Shown: positions 33,929-43,461, counted from the stretch's first letter. The stretch is DNA of 64,000 nt from Lutibacter agarilyticus (GCF_900188235.1 NZ_FZNT01000008.1:124001-188000); one strand, 5' to 3'. The notes: generated from the letters alone by a model not told the origin. Translations and numbers: made by a program.

Positions 33929-35527
33929 ATGAAGAAAACCCTAAAAATTACTTTCTTATTTTTAGTAATTAGCTCAACTGTTTTTGCACAACAATATAAA
34001 GAACGTTTAAAAATTTTAAATATTGAACATTATAATTTAGCAATTGAATTAAATGATGAAAACAATGCCATTGATGCTAAAATAGCAATTGATTTAAGAT
34101 TCAGAAAAAGTGTTCCTTCTTTTTATTTAGATTTAGTTAGCTACGATTCAATTTCAGGAAAAGGAATGAAAGTAGATTCTATTTTTCAAAACAAAGTGGC
34201 GGTTGATTTTAAACATACCAATAACAAATTAACCATTTACCCTAAGCACAATTTTGCAAACCTTACTTACACCTATACTATTAAATATAGTGGGATTCCG
34301 GCTGATGGGTTAATTATTGATAAAAATATGCTTGGAGAACGCACTTTTTTTGCCGACAACTGGCCAAACAGAGCGCAAAATTGGTTTCCTTGTATAGATC
34401 ACCCTTCAGATAAAGCAACCATTGAATATGTAGTTACAGCTCCAAAACATTATAAAGTAATTGCGAATGGAGAACTTATTGAGGAAATTGATTTAAACGA
34501 AAACACAAAGAAAACACATTGGAAAACCAGCAAAGCGTTGCCTACAAAAGTAATGGTAATAGGAGCTGCTAATTTCGCCATTGATAGCTTAGGTGTAATT
34601 GATAGTATTACTCCTGTTACTTCTTGGGTGTATGCACAAAACAAAGAAAAAGCATTTCACGATTTAGCGAACTCCAAAGAAATTCTTGAATTCTATATCA
34701 ATCTTTTTGGCGATTATCCTTTTAAAAAATTAGCCAGTGTACAATCAACCACACGTTATGGCGGTATGGAAAATGCGAGTTGTGTTTTTTATCCTGAAGC
34801 GTCTTTTACGGGCGAACAAAAATTTGACAATACCATTGCTCACGAAATTGTACACCAATGGTTTGGAAATTCGGCTTCAGAAATAGATTGGCCACATGTT
34901 TGGTTAAGTGAAGGTTTTGCTACTTATTTTACTGATGTTTATATTCAAGAAACAAAAGGAGACAGTATTTTTCAAGAAAGAATGCAACAAGAGCGTGCGA
35001 GAGTTCTTAAGTTTTATGAAACAACAAAAACACCCGTTGTTGATACCAAAACAACTGATTACCTTCAGCTTTTAAACCCAAATTCCTACCAAAAAGGTGC
35101 TTGGGTGTTACATATGCTTCGTAGAGAGTTAGGGGATGAAGCTTTTTACAAAGGAATTAAAGCTTACTATAACAAATACAAGTATAGAAGCGCTTCAACC
35201 AACGGTTTTAAAAATGTAATGGCTGCTTCCGCAGGAAAAAATTTAGATGTCTTTTTTAAACAATGGTTAGAAAATCCAGGACACCCGGTTCTTAAAACGC
35301 AGTGGATTTATTTTAAAGGAAGAATCCGAATTATGGTTGAACAAGTGCAAGGAAGCATATTTGAATTCCCGTTAGATGTTGAACTTATTTATGAAGATGG
35401 CACTTCTGAAGTTAAAACTATTAAAGTAGATTATTCAAACACACCATACTCTATTGAAACTAAAGGTGATGTAAAAGAGCTGAAATTTGACCCAAACACT
35501 TGGTTATTATTTGAATTAGCAAACTAA
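33929..35527 (+). CDS. M1 family aminopeptidase, exported
   Basis: The protein has 532 residues and a signal peptide ending in STVFAQ. The zinc site is complete: HEIVH at residues 305-309 and Glu328 in WLSEGFATYF, the HExxH-18-E pattern. The substrate-recognition motif GGMENASC precedes it (the GxMEN signature). A C-terminal beta domain of about 90 residues (PGHPVLKTQWIYFKGRIRI) follows. It should release N-terminal residues from peptides in the periplasm. It is the first of three plus-strand genes that separate clpP from tig; the methyltransferase follows after 3 bp. Confidence 0.94.
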   Translation: MKKTLKITFLFLVISSTVFAQQYKERLKILNIEHYNLAIELNDENNAIDAKIAIDLRFRKSVPSFYLDLVSYDSISGKGMKVDSIFQNKVAVDFKHTNNKLTIYPKHNFANLTYTYTIKYSGIPADGLIIDKNMLGERTFFADNWPNRAQNWFPCIDHPSDKATIEYVVTAPKHYKVIANGELIEEIDLNENTKKTHWKTSKALPTKVMVIGAANFAIDSLGVIDSITPVTSWVYAQNKEKAFHDLANSKEILEFYINLFGDYPFKKLASVQSTTRYGGMENASCVFYPEASFTGEQKFDNTIAHEIVHQWFGNSASEIDWPHVWLSEGFATYFTDVYIQETKGDSIFQERMQQERARVLKFYETTKTPVVDTKTTDYLQLLNPNSYQKGAWVLHMLRRELGDEAFYKGIKAYYNKYKYRSASTNGFKNVMAASAGKNLDVFFKQWLENPGHPVLKTQWIYFKGRIRIMVEQVQGSIFEFPLDVELIYEDGTSEVKTIKVDYSNTPYSIETKGDVKELKFDPNTWLLFELAN

Positions 35528-35530
35528 AAA

Positions 35531-36157
35531 ATGCATTGCAATCTTTGTAAATCAACTTCAACAATAATTTTTAGCACTTTAAATTACAAATACTATAAGT
35601 GTACAAATTGCGATGCCATTTATATGGATCCTGCTGATTTTGTTTCAAAAGACAAAGAAATTAAACGCTATAAAGAACACAATAACGATGTGCATGATAC
35701 CGGTTATCAAAAATTTGTAAGCCCAATTGTAGATGGTATACTTGCTGATTTTAAAAACACACATAAAGGACTAGACTTTGGCTGTGGAACTGGTCCTGTT
35801 ATTACTAAATTATTACGAGACAAAGCTTACAACATAACTACTTACGATCCGTTTTTTGACAATAACTCAAATGCTTTAAAAACTACCTATGATTATATTG
35901 TATGTTGCGAAGTAATTGAGCATTTTCACAATCCGTTAAAAGAATTTCAACTATTAAAATCGCTACTAAATTCAGAAGGAAAGTTATTTTGTATGACCGA
36001 TATTTACAATGAAGCTATTAATTTTGACAATTGGTATTATAAGAACGATGAAACACATGTAATTTTTTACAAGCAAAAAACGCTTGAATGGCTAGCAAAA
36101 CAATTGAATTTCTCAAAAGTTACGGTTAAAAAAAGGCTTATTATTTTTGAAAATTGA
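35531..36157 (+). CDS. Class I SAM-dependent methyltransferase with N-terminal zinc ribbon
   Basis: The protein has 208 residues. Residues 3-30 carry CNLC and CTNC, a four-Cys zinc ribbon. The methyltransferase core shows GLDFGCGTGPVITKLL (motif I) at about residue 78, and VCCEVIEHFHNPLKEFQLL (motif post-II). The ending LNFSKVTVKKRLIIFEN is typical of short Methyltransf_11/23-like proteins. The substrate is unknown. The gene is 3 bp behind the aminopeptidase, so they are co-transcribed. Confidence 0.88.
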   Translation: MHCNLCKSTSTIIFSTLNYKYYKCTNCDAIYMDPADFVSKDKEIKRYKEHNNDVHDTGYQKFVSPIVDGILADFKNTHKGLDFGCGTGPVITKLLRDKAYNITTYDPFFDNNSNALKTTYDYIVCCEVIEHFHNPLKEFQLLKSLLNSEGKLFCMTDIYNEAINFDNWYYKNDETHVIFYKQKTLEWLAKQLNFSKVTVKKRLIIFEN

Positions 36158-36195
36158 TTAAAAACACAAATTACGATTGCTAAAAGTTTTAAGCT

Positions 36196-36203
36196 TATAT
36201 TTG
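36196..36203 (+). promoter_or_regulatory. Putative -7 box of the DEAD-box helicase gene
   Basis: TATATTTG lies 16 bp before the ATG. An ATTG 17 nt upstream could serve as a short-spaced -33 element. Confidence 0.4.
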
Positions 36204-36219
36204 CAAAAAACTACACGTA

Positions 36220-37551
36220 ATGAATTTTTCCGATTTAAACTTGAACCGATTCTTGTTAGATGCCCTAAATGAAATGGGATTTACCACTCCAACACCTATT
36301 CAAGAAAAAGCTTTTCCTGAAATTATGAGCGGTAAAGATATGGTGGGTATTGCACAAACCGGAACCGGAAAAACATTTGCGTACCTATTACCTATTTTAA
36401 AGCAACTACGTTATTCTGAACAAAAACACCCACGTGTTTTAATTATTGTACCAACACGTGAGTTGGTGGTGCAGGTAGTTGATGAATTAACTAGTTTAAC
36501 GCCTTATATTAATGTGCGTTTTGCTGGTGTGTACGGTGGAACAAATTTAAACAAGCAAAAACAGTTAGTTTATCAGGGTCAGGATATTTTGGTAGCTACT
36601 CCTGGTCGTTTGTTAGATTTAGCCTTAGATGGTATTTTAAAGTTGAAACAAATTCAGAAATTGGTAATTGATGAAGTTGATGAAATGATGAATTTAGGTT
36701 TTAGACCGCAACTTATTACTTTGCTAGACTTGTTACCAAAAAACCGTCAAAGTATTTTGTTTTCAGCAACATTAACCAATGAAGTTAGCGCAATTTTAAG
36801 TCAGTTTTTTAAATCGCCAACTAAAATTGAAATAGCAACTAGCGGAAGTCCGTTAGATACCATAAAGCAATTGGCATATCCAATTCCTAATTTTTACACC
36901 AAACTCAACTTTTTGGTTGAATTATTAAAAGATAAAGAAACCTTTAACAAGGTTTTAGTGTTTGTGAAAAATAAAAAACAAGCCAATATTTTATACGAAG
37001 AATTAGAAATTTTACTACCAGGTGAAACCGATGTAATTCATTCAAATAAAACTCAAAATTACCGTTTACGCTCGGTAAAACACTTTGAAATGGGCTTTTT
37101 CAAAGTATTAATTGCCACGGATATTATTGCTCGTGGATTGGATTTAACCGATGTAACACACGTTATAAATTTTGACATTCCAAAAGAACCTGAAAATTAT
37201 ATTCATAGAATTGGTAGAACTGGTAGGGCTGAACAAGAGGGTACAGCCATTTCATTTTTTACTGAAGAAGAAGCTGATTATTTAGGTGAAATTGAATTTA
37301 TGATGAATACCGAAATTGATGTATTGGATTTACCTGAGAACATTGAAATTTCAACAAATTTAATTGGCGAAGAAATGCCAAAAGTAGAACCAGAAAAAAC
37401 TGGTAAGAAAAAAGTAATTACTGAACCTAGTGGCGCTGCTTTTCACGAGAAAAAAGAGAAAAATAGCCGTGTAAATTTAGGTGGTTCTTACCGAAGAGAA
37501 ATTGCCAAAAAATATAAAAAACCTAAAACTAGAGGGCAAAAACGAAAGTAA
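36220..37551 (+). CDS. DEAD-box family RNA helicase with DEVD motif
   Basis: The protein has 443 residues. All core motifs are in order: the Q motif (NEMGFTTPTPIQEKAFP), Walker A AQTGTGKT, Ia PTREL, Ib TPGR, motif II as DEVD rather than DEAD (VIDEVDEMMNLGF), motif III SAT, motif IV, motif V ARGLD and motif VI HRIGRTGR. A basic tail with RGQKRK at the end probably binds RNA. It likely acts in ribosome assembly or cold-stress RNA remodelling. It is followed by a bidirectional terminator. Confidence 0.94.
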   Translation: MNFSDLNLNRFLLDALNEMGFTTPTPIQEKAFPEIMSGKDMVGIAQTGTGKTFAYLLPILKQLRYSEQKHPRVLIIVPTRELVVQVVDELTSLTPYINVRFAGVYGGTNLNKQKQLVYQGQDILVATPGRLLDLALDGILKLKQIQKLVIDEVDEMMNLGFRPQLITLLDLLPKNRQSILFSATLTNEVSAILSQFFKSPTKIEIATSGSPLDTIKQLAYPIPNFYTKLNFLVELLKDKETFNKVLVFVKNKKQANILYEELEILLPGETDVIHSNKTQNYRLRSVKHFEMGFFKVLIATDIIARGLDLTDVTHVINFDIPKEPENYIHRIGRTGRAEQEGTAISFFTEEEADYLGEIEFMMNTEIDVLDLPENIEISTNLIGEEMPKVEPEKTGKKKVITEPSGAAFHEKKEKNSRVNLGGSYRREIAKKYKKPKTRGQKRK

Positions 37552-37631
37552 ATTGTTTCTATTTGTTTACAATAACTACAAACAATCAACACTTTGAGTT
37601 CTAAAAGTATTTAAAAATTGACATAAAAAAA

Positions 37632-37660
37632 CTCCTTAAATTTCTTTAAGGAGCTTTTTT
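37632..37660. terminator. Bidirectional terminator between helicase and tig
   Basis: A 9-bp stem (37632-37640 with 37645-37653) with a 4-nt TTTC loop has A6 on the left and T6 on the right. It serves both convergent genes. Confidence 0.85.
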
Positions 37661-37676
37661 AATTTTATACTATTTT

Positions 37677-38999
37677 TTATTTGTAAACTTCTTTTACAAA
37701 TCCTTCATAGTTTACTTCTTTTACTTTAAAAGTAATTGCTTCTTTGTAAAAGGTTAATAATTTTTGACTTACTAATTGCTCTTGTAAACGTTTAGCTTCT
37801 TCTTGGTTGCTTAAAACACGTTGTACAATATCATCCAATTCTTTTTCTTCAGGATTTAATTGACCATATTGAGCCATTTGAGCTTTTACAAAACCTTTCG
37901 CAAAGTCTTTTAATTCTTGAAAGTCTAATTTAATATCGTTGTCTTTTAAAACTTTTCCTTCAATTAGTTGGTAACGTAAACCTTTTTCAGATTTTTCGTA
38001 CTCTTCAGAAGCTTGCTCAGGAGTCATTGGTTTTTCACCAGCAACAGCTATCCATTTTTTCAAAAATTCAGCAGGTAAATCAAACTTTGTATTTTCAACT
38101 AAATATTCAGTAACAGCGTTTAATAACTGTTGGTCTGCTTGAGATTGAAATTGCTTTTCAGCATCTTCTTTAATTTTTTCTTTTAATTCTTCTACTGATT
38201 TTACAACATCAGGTCCAAAAACTTTATCAAATAATTCTTGATTAACCTCCGCTAATTCAGTAACATTTATTTCTTCAATTGTGAAAGATACAGGAATGTC
38301 TAAATCGTGAATTTCATCGTGAGATAAACCTAAAGCGCCCATTAATTTATGATCATCATCAAATAAACCTTTTGTAGTTAATTCAATAACATCACCAACC
38401 TTTGCGCCAATAAATAACTTTTGGTTTGATTTTCCTTTGATTGTATCTAACTCAATTGTTGATTTTTTCTCTAATTCTCTTTCTTCATTTACAAATGTAC
38501 CAGCAATTGCTACACCTTCAACAACAGTTTCTTGAGGAACAATTTTACCAAATCTTTTTTGAATGTTTTCAACTTCTTTAGTTAATAATTCATCATCAGC
38601 AATAATATCATATTTAGTGATTTTCTTTTTAGCATCTAAACTTACTTCAAATTCAGGAACTAAACCTAATTCAAATTCAAATGCAAAATCATCTGCATCC
38701 CAATTAAAATCTTCTTGCATTCTAGGTAACGGATTTCCTAAAATATCTAATTTTTCTTCAACTAAATAGTTATTTAATGAATCTTGCAGTAATTTATTTA
38801 CTTCATCAATCATAATAGATTTTCCGTACTGCTTTTTAATCATCCCCATAGGAACCTGACCTTTTCTAAACCCAGGAATATCAGCTTTTTTACGGTGATC
38901 AACTAAAATCGCCTCTACTTTATCTTGATAATCAGCTGCTGAAATTTCAACCTTTACTACTGCATTTAATGCATCAACATTCTCTTTTGTAATATTCAT
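37677..38999 (-). CDS. tig: Trigger factor
   Basis: The protein has 440 residues, the usual length. The ribosome-binding segment is seen as ADIPGFRKGQVPMGMIKKQYG (the GFRxGxxP loop) at about residues 37-57. An FKBP-like middle domain (about residues 150-235) and a helical C-terminal chaperone domain follow. It binds emerging chains at the exit tunnel. In many bacteria tig is directly upstream of clpP; here three opposite-strand genes lie between them. It is transcribed from its own start, about 90 bp after the holin-like gene. Confidence 0.95.
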   Translation of the reverse strand: MNITKENVDALNAVVKVEISAADYQDKVEAILVDHRKKADIPGFRKGQVPMGMIKKQYGKSIMIDEVNKLLQDSLNNYLVEEKLDILGNPLPRMQEDFNWDADDFAFEFELGLVPEFEVSLDAKKKITKYDIIADDELLTKEVENIQKRFGKIVPQETVVEGVAIAGTFVNEERELEKKSTIELDTIKGKSNQKLFIGAKVGDVIELTTKGLFDDDHKLMGALGLSHDEIHDLDIPVSFTIEEINVTELAEVNQELFDKVFGPDVVKSVEELKEKIKEDAEKQFQSQADQQLLNAVTEYLVENTKFDLPAEFLKKWIAVAGEKPMTPEQASEEYEKSEKGLRYQLIEGKVLKDNDIKLDFQELKDFAKGFVKAQMAQYGQLNPEEKELDDIVQRVLSNQEEAKRLQEQLVSQKLLTFYKEAITFKVKEVNYEGFVKEVYK

Positions 39000-39091
39000 T
39001 TTATGTTGTTTTTATCTTAAATCATTCAAAATTGGCTGCAAAATTACTATTTTTTGCTCACCTGACAAATATTTAATCCGTTCAAATTCAA

Positions 39092-39442
39092 CTAATTTTC
39101 TTTATTTTCACCTAAAAGCGAATAGAAAACCGATTGAAGAAAGGATAATAATAAACTAAACAATAGTGCCCACCAAAAACCATCAACTACAAAACCACTA
39201 ACAAAATTACCTGCCAACATGATAATAATAGCATTTATAACTAGTAAAAACAGTCCTAAGGTAAGTACTGTAACTGGCAACGTAAAAATTATTAATAGCG
39301 GTTTTACTGTAATACGCAACACCCCTAAAACAATAGCTACAAATATAGCGCTTGTATAATCTTGTACATGGATACCTGGTAAAATGTTTGCTAAAATTAC
39401 TACGGCTGCGGCTGTAAGTAATATTTTCAATATTAATTTCAT
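39092..39442 (-). CDS. Phage-holin-family-type membrane protein (PF04020)
   Basis: The protein has 116 residues with four hydrophobic helices. The core contains LPGIHVQDYTSAIFVAIVLG and VLRITVKPLLIIFTLPVTVL, with WWALLFSLLLSFLQSVFYSL near the end. This is the family annotated as a phage holin because of an early name, but the members are chromosomal membrane proteins in many bacteria. No phage genes are nearby. Its function is unknown. Confidence 0.88.
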   Translation of the reverse strand: MKLILKILLTAAAVVILANILPGIHVQDYTSAIFVAIVLGVLRITVKPLLIIFTLPVTVLTLGLFLLVINAIIIMLAGNFVSGFVVDGFWWALLFSLLLSFLQSVFYSLLGENKEN

Positions 39443-39493
39443 CTTTTTAAATTTATAATGAACTATAAATTTAACTATAATTATGCCAATTTT

Positions 39494-40261
39494 TTAATTG
39501 TTTAAAAACGTGACAACTTCAGCATAAAAATCAGCGGGATTTTCAGCGTGCAACCAATGTCCTGCATTTTTGACAGTCACAATACTTGCATTTGAAAAAT
39601 GCGCTTCAATTAAAGGGGCTTCATTTTTGGTAATGTAGTTTGAATTTTCACCTCTTAAAAACAACGTTGGCCCGTTAAAATGCGTAAACGACGGTAAGGC
39701 TTCACCAACTTCACTATTATTTTCGGTTAAACTGTGAATATTAAAACGGTAGGCTAACTCGCCTTTTGTTTTCCAGTATACATTTTTTAATAAAAAATGT
39801 AATATTCCTGGCTCTTCAATATAAATTTTCAATACATCTTCAACTTTTTTTCTTGAATCTTGTATTGAAAAATTCACAGCGTTTAGTGCTGCTAAAATAT
39901 GTTGATGGTGTGGCTTGTAATATTTAGGTGAAATATCAGCAACTACTAATTTATCAACCATTTCAGGATACGTTACAGCAAAAAGCATAACAACCTTACC
40001 TCCCATTGAATGGCCTAAAAGATGTACTTTTGATAAATTATGACTTTTAATATAATAGTGTAAATCTTCAACCAACAATTCGTAATCAAAATCGTCTGAA
40101 TGAAAACTTCTTCCGTGATTTCGCTGATCAATTAAATGAACTTCAAAATTTTCTGCAAATTTATTTCCTAATCCGCGCCAGTTATCGCTCATACCAAAAT
40201 ACCCATGTAAAATAAGTAATGGCGCTCCGTTTCCTACAATTGTTGAATGTAAAACTTCCAC
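39494..40261 (-). CDS. Alpha/beta hydrolase (YbfF-like esterase)
   Basis: The protein has 255 residues. The oxyanion region is LHGYFGMSDNWRGLG. The nucleophile elbow is LLGHSMGGKVVML with the catalytic serine near residue 97. The catalytic histidine lies in NAGHWLHAENP near the C-terminus. The order and spacing match the YbfF-type acyl-CoA/ester hydrolases. The natural substrate is unknown. It follows pdxJ on the same strand by 8 bp and is probably co-transcribed with it. Confidence 0.9.
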   Translation of the reverse strand: MEVLHSTIVGNGAPLLILHGYFGMSDNWRGLGNKFAENFEVHLIDQRNHGRSFHSDDFDYELLVEDLHYYIKSHNLSKVHLLGHSMGGKVVMLFAVTYPEMVDKLVVADISPKYYKPHHQHILAALNAVNFSIQDSRKKVEDVLKIYIEEPGILHFLLKNVYWKTKGELAYRFNIHSLTENNSEVGEALPSFTHFNGPTLFLRGENSNYITKNEAPLIEAHFSNASIVTVKNAGHWLHAENPADFYAEVVTFLNN

Positions 40262-40269
40262 TTTAATCT

Positions 40270-40986
40270 TTATGCTTTTAACTTATACTTGTACATATTT
40301 ACTACGTTCTCCAAACCTAAATATAAAGATTCAGCAATAAGTGCATGCCCTATAGAAACTTCTAACAAGTTTGGAATATTTTGCGCAAAAAACTGAATAT
40401 TATCCAAGCTTAAATCGTGCCCAGCGTTAATTCCTAAACCAAGCTCTGTAGCCAATATTGCACTTTCAGCATAAGGCTTTATAGCATCTTTATTTCCTAA
40501 AGCATATTGTGTTGCAAAATCTTCGGTGTACAATTCAATTCTATCAGCCCCCGTTGTTGCAGCAGCTTCAATTAATTTTAAATCGGTATCAATAAATACG
40601 GAAGTTCTAATTCCTTTCAATTTAAATTCAGCAATTACTTCTTTTAAAAAGTCTTGATGTTTTATAGTATCCCAACCTGCATTTGAAGTTACAGCGTTAA
40701 TTGCATCAGGTACCAACGTTACTTGCGTTGGGCAAATTGCCAATACCATTTCCATAAATTTTGGAATCGGATTTCCTTCAATATTAAATTCTGTAGTAAC
40801 ACTCTTTTTTAAATCGTAAGCATCTTGATAACGAATATGACGTTCATCTGGCCTTGGATGAATGGTAATTCCTTCAGCTCCAAAACGCTCAATATCAGTA
40901 GAAACCTTAACTACATTGGGGAAATCTGCCCCTCGTGAATTACGCAATGTTGCAATTTTGTTTACATTAACACTTAACTTTGTCAT
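40270..40986 (-). CDS. pdxJ: Pyridoxine 5'-phosphate synthase
   Basis: The protein has 238 residues. It condenses 1-deoxy-xylulose 5-phosphate and 3-amino-2-oxopropyl phosphate to pyridoxine 5'-phosphate. The motifs are VNVNKIATLRNSRG at the N-terminus, GITIHPRPDERHIRYQD, VTLVPDA, and GINAGHDLSLDNI with the family's active-site histidine, plus EVSIGHALIAESLYLG at the end. The enzyme is cytoplasmic and needs no cofactor beyond its substrates. It is divergent from the CBS gene at 41087. Confidence 0.96.
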   Translation of the reverse strand: MTKLSVNVNKIATLRNSRGADFPNVVKVSTDIERFGAEGITIHPRPDERHIRYQDAYDLKKSVTTEFNIEGNPIPKFMEMVLAICPTQVTLVPDAINAVTSNAGWDTIKHQDFLKEVIAEFKLKGIRTSVFIDTDLKLIEAAATTGADRIELYTEDFATQYALGNKDAIKPYAESAILATELGLGINAGHDLSLDNIQFFAQNIPNLLEVSIGHALIAESLYLGLENVVNMYKYKLKA

Positions 40987-41086
40987 TCTATAAATATTTA
41001 AAATTGAAATGAGTGCGCAAATTTACGAACTAAGAATATGTTTTTGGATTTATTTTTGATTAATTTGTAGTATAATAACAAACTAT

Positions 41087-41746
41087 ATGGAAACAGCTCC
41101 TTATATACTAAACGAATTTGAGGCTTTTAGTTTAGAAACCAGTGTTAATGAAGTGAAAACTTTTTTTAACGAAACTACCTATAGCCATTTTCCTATTGTT
41201 AAAGAAAATCATTTAATTGGTTTAATTTCTGAAACTGATATTGAAGGTATTGATGAAGATGAAAAAGAAATTGGCTATTTTCAATATTTATTCAACCTGT
41301 TTTCTACACACGTAACAACAAATATTTTAGAAATTATTACCACGTTTGCGTCAAACGAAACCAATATTGTACCTGTTATTGATACTCAAAAAAACTACAT
41401 CGGGTATTTTGACTTAACTGATGTTTTACATGCATACAACGAAACGCCATTTTTAAAAAATAACGGCACCGTTATGGTTTTAGAAAAAGAAGTTAGAGGT
41501 TTTTCTTTTAGTGAAATCTGCCAAATTATAGAATCTAATGGTGGAAAAATACAAGGGCTTTTTATTTCTGAAAAAAATGAAACCACCGTAAAAATTACTG
41601 TTAAATTTGACTCTCAAGATGTAAACGAAATTTTACAATCTTTTAGACGCTATGAATATGAGATCATCTCAAGTCACGAAGAAGATTTTTATCTAGAAGA
41701 TTTAAAAGAACGCTCAAAATACTTACAAAAATATTTAAACATTTAA
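41087..41746 (+). CDS. CBS-domain protein with ACT-like C-terminus
   Basis: The protein has 219 residues. Two CBS motifs occupy about residues 10-130 (FPIVKENHLIGLISETDIEG and VPVIDTQKNYIGYFDLTDVL). From about residue 140 a beta-alpha segment resembling an ACT domain follows (RGFSFSEICQIIESNGGKIQ). CBS pairs bind adenosine nucleotides and the ACT-like part suggests a second ligand. nadK begins 2 bp after its stop, so a regulatory link with NAD(P) metabolism is plausible, but unproven. It leads the envelope cluster. Confidence 0.9.
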   Translation: METAPYILNEFEAFSLETSVNEVKTFFNETTYSHFPIVKENHLIGLISETDIEGIDEDEKEIGYFQYLFNLFSTHVTTNILEIITTFASNETNIVPVIDTQKNYIGYFDLTDVLHAYNETPFLKNNGTVMVLEKEVRGFSFSEICQIIESNGGKIQGLFISEKNETTVKITVKFDSQDVNEILQSFRRYEYEIISSHEEDFYLEDLKERSKYLQKYLNI

Positions 41747-41748
41747 CT

Positions 41749-42630
41749 ATGAAGGTTGCTATCTATGGTCAATATTACAAAGTTGATGATAAAATATATG
41801 TTGAAGAATTATTTCAGTTATTGCAAAAAAACAACATTGAGTTTGTAATTGAAGCGCATTTTTATAACCATTTCAAAAACAGCATAAAACTTAAAAACCC
41901 ACAAACTTTTAACTCTTTTAAAGATTTAGACAGCTCTTTTCATTTTATGTTTACCATTGGTGGCGATGGTACAATTTTAAGAGCCGTAACCTATTTAAGA
42001 GATTCTAACATTCCTATTGTAGGAATTAACACAGGAAGACTAGGTTTTTTAGCAACGGTTAAAAAAGAAGAAATTGCATCTTCAATAGACTTGTTATTGA
42101 AAAAAGAATACATTACCAGGCAACGTTCTTTGTTAAGCATCAGCACTACATCAAAAAACGAAGATTTAAATAACTTAAATTTTGCCTTAAATGAAGTATC
42201 TGTAAGCAGAAATAACACCGCTTCAATGATTACCATAGAAACTTATTTAAATAATGAATACCTAACATCATACTGGGCAGATGGGTTAATTATTGCCACA
42301 CCTACAGGTTCAACTGGCTACTCATTAAGTTGTGGCGGTCCCATAATTACGCCCGAAGCAAAAAGCTTTGTTTTAACACCAATAGCACCTCATAATTTAA
42401 ACGCCAGACCACTTGTAATTCCTGATGAAACAACCATTAAATTTAAAGTCACAGGAAGAGAAGATAAGTTTTTTTTATCGTTAGATTCTAGAATTATCAC
42501 CATTGAAAGTGGTACTGAAATCTCTATAAAGAAAGCCGATTTCAGTTTGAATATGATTGAAATTAATCAACAAACATTTATTAAAACATTACGCGAAAAA
42601 TTACTTTGGGGACAAGACACACGTAATTAA
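41749..42630 (+). CDS. nadK: NAD kinase
   Basis: The protein has 293 residues. It phosphorylates NAD+ to NADP+. The catalytic GGDG motif is in FTIGGDGTILRAV, followed by GINTGRLGFLATV, the NEVSVSRN loop and the conserved GLIIATPTGSTGYSLSCGGP. All essential elements are visible. It sits 2 bp behind the CBS gene and about 135 bp before the DUF6089 gene. nadE at 27164 supplies its substrate. Confidence 0.97.
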   Translation: MKVAIYGQYYKVDDKIYVEELFQLLQKNNIEFVIEAHFYNHFKNSIKLKNPQTFNSFKDLDSSFHFMFTIGGDGTILRAVTYLRDSNIPIVGINTGRLGFLATVKKEEIASSIDLLLKKEYITRQRSLLSISTTSKNEDLNNLNFALNEVSVSRNNTASMITIETYLNNEYLTSYWADGLIIATPTGSTGYSLSCGGPIITPEAKSFVLTPIAPHNLNARPLVIPDETTIKFKVTGREDKFFLSLDSRIITIESGTEISIKKADFSLNMIEINQQTFIKTLREKLLWGQDTRN

Positions 42631-42742
42631 TAGTAATTTATTGATACTTAAAAACGTACTTGCAGCTCCTAACAATAATTTCATAAAAAAACAGTTTATC
42701 AAAAAAGACTTTGTTTAACTTCTAAATGCAAATAGATTTAAT

Positions 42743-42750
42743 TATATTTG
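42743..42750 (+). promoter_or_regulatory. Putative -7 box of the DUF6089-uppS-bamA operon
   Basis: TATATTTG lies 15 bp ahead of the chosen ATG at 42766, giving a leader of about 11 nt. It supports a transcription start inside the cluster and the chosen start codon. Confidence 0.45.
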
Positions 42751-42765
42751 CTCGCAATTTTTTAT

Positions 42766-43461
42766 ATGAAAAAGTTAATAGTATTTATTTCATTCATCTG
42801 TATTACAACCACTTCCAAAGCTCAAATTAATGAAATTGGAATATTTGCTGGAGGAAGTAATTATGTTGGAGATATTGGACCAGAATACTATATAAACCCA
42901 AATAATTTTATGGGTGGAATTATTTATAAATGGAATGCAAATCCTAGAATGGCTTTAAGAGGAACTTTTACATACATAGAACTTTCATCAAATGATGCCA
43001 ATGCTACCAATAATGCTAGAAAATTAAGAGGGCTTCGTTTTACAAATTCAGTAAAAGAATTAGCTGTTGGACTAGAATACAACTACTTTGATTACAACAT
43101 AGACAATTATCAACAAAGTCAAACCCCATATATTTTGCTTGAAATTGCAGCTTTAAATTACAAAACTGTAACTCGTGAAATTTCACCAGAAGTATATGAA
43201 TACGGTTCAAAAACTTCATTTGCTATTCCGTTTGGTGTTGGATATAAATTCGCAGTCGCTCGTCGTTTTGCAGTAGCATTTGAATTAAGAGCGACTTACA
43301 CTTTTACTGATGAAATAGATTATAATTATTATGGAGAAGATTCAGACAGGATTCCTGCTTTAGAGTTTGGAAACCCAAATAACAACGATTGGTATATGTT
43401 AGCTGGCGTTTCATTTGTTTATACCTTCGGAAGACCTCCTTGCTACGCAACACCTTATTAA
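42766..43461 (+). CDS. DUF6089 outer-membrane beta-barrel protein
   Basis: I start at the ATG at 42766, which begins a good signal peptide (MKKLIVFISFICITTTSKAQ) and leaves 231 residues; a TTG frame start at 42748 falls inside the -7 box. The rest is beta-rich with AGGSNYVGDIGPEYYINPN at the start of the mature protein and a final FVYTFGRPPCYATPY. The family is typically found next to uppS and bamA in flavobacteria. Its role is unknown, though context suggests outer-membrane assembly or cell-envelope shape. The stop overlaps the uppS ATG by one base. Confidence 0.9.
   Translation: MKKLIVFISFICITTTSKAQINEIGIFAGGSNYVGDIGPEYYINPNNFMGGIIYKWNANPRMALRGTFTYIELSSNDANATNNARKLRGLRFTNSVKELAVGLEYNYFDYNIDNYQQSQTPYILLEIAALNYKTVTREISPEVYEYGSKTSFAIPFGVGYKFAVARRFAVAFELRATYTFTDEIDYNYYGEDSDRIPALEFGNPNNNDWYMLAGVSFVYTFGRPPCYATPY

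Noticed and set aside
33929-37551. Three-gene block between clpP and tig as a mobile element
   Set aside because: No integrase, transposase, terminal repeats or composition change; genes are ordinary chromosomal types.
39092-39442. Phage holin as evidence for a prophage
   Set aside because: PF04020 proteins are widespread chromosomal membrane proteins and no other phage gene is near.
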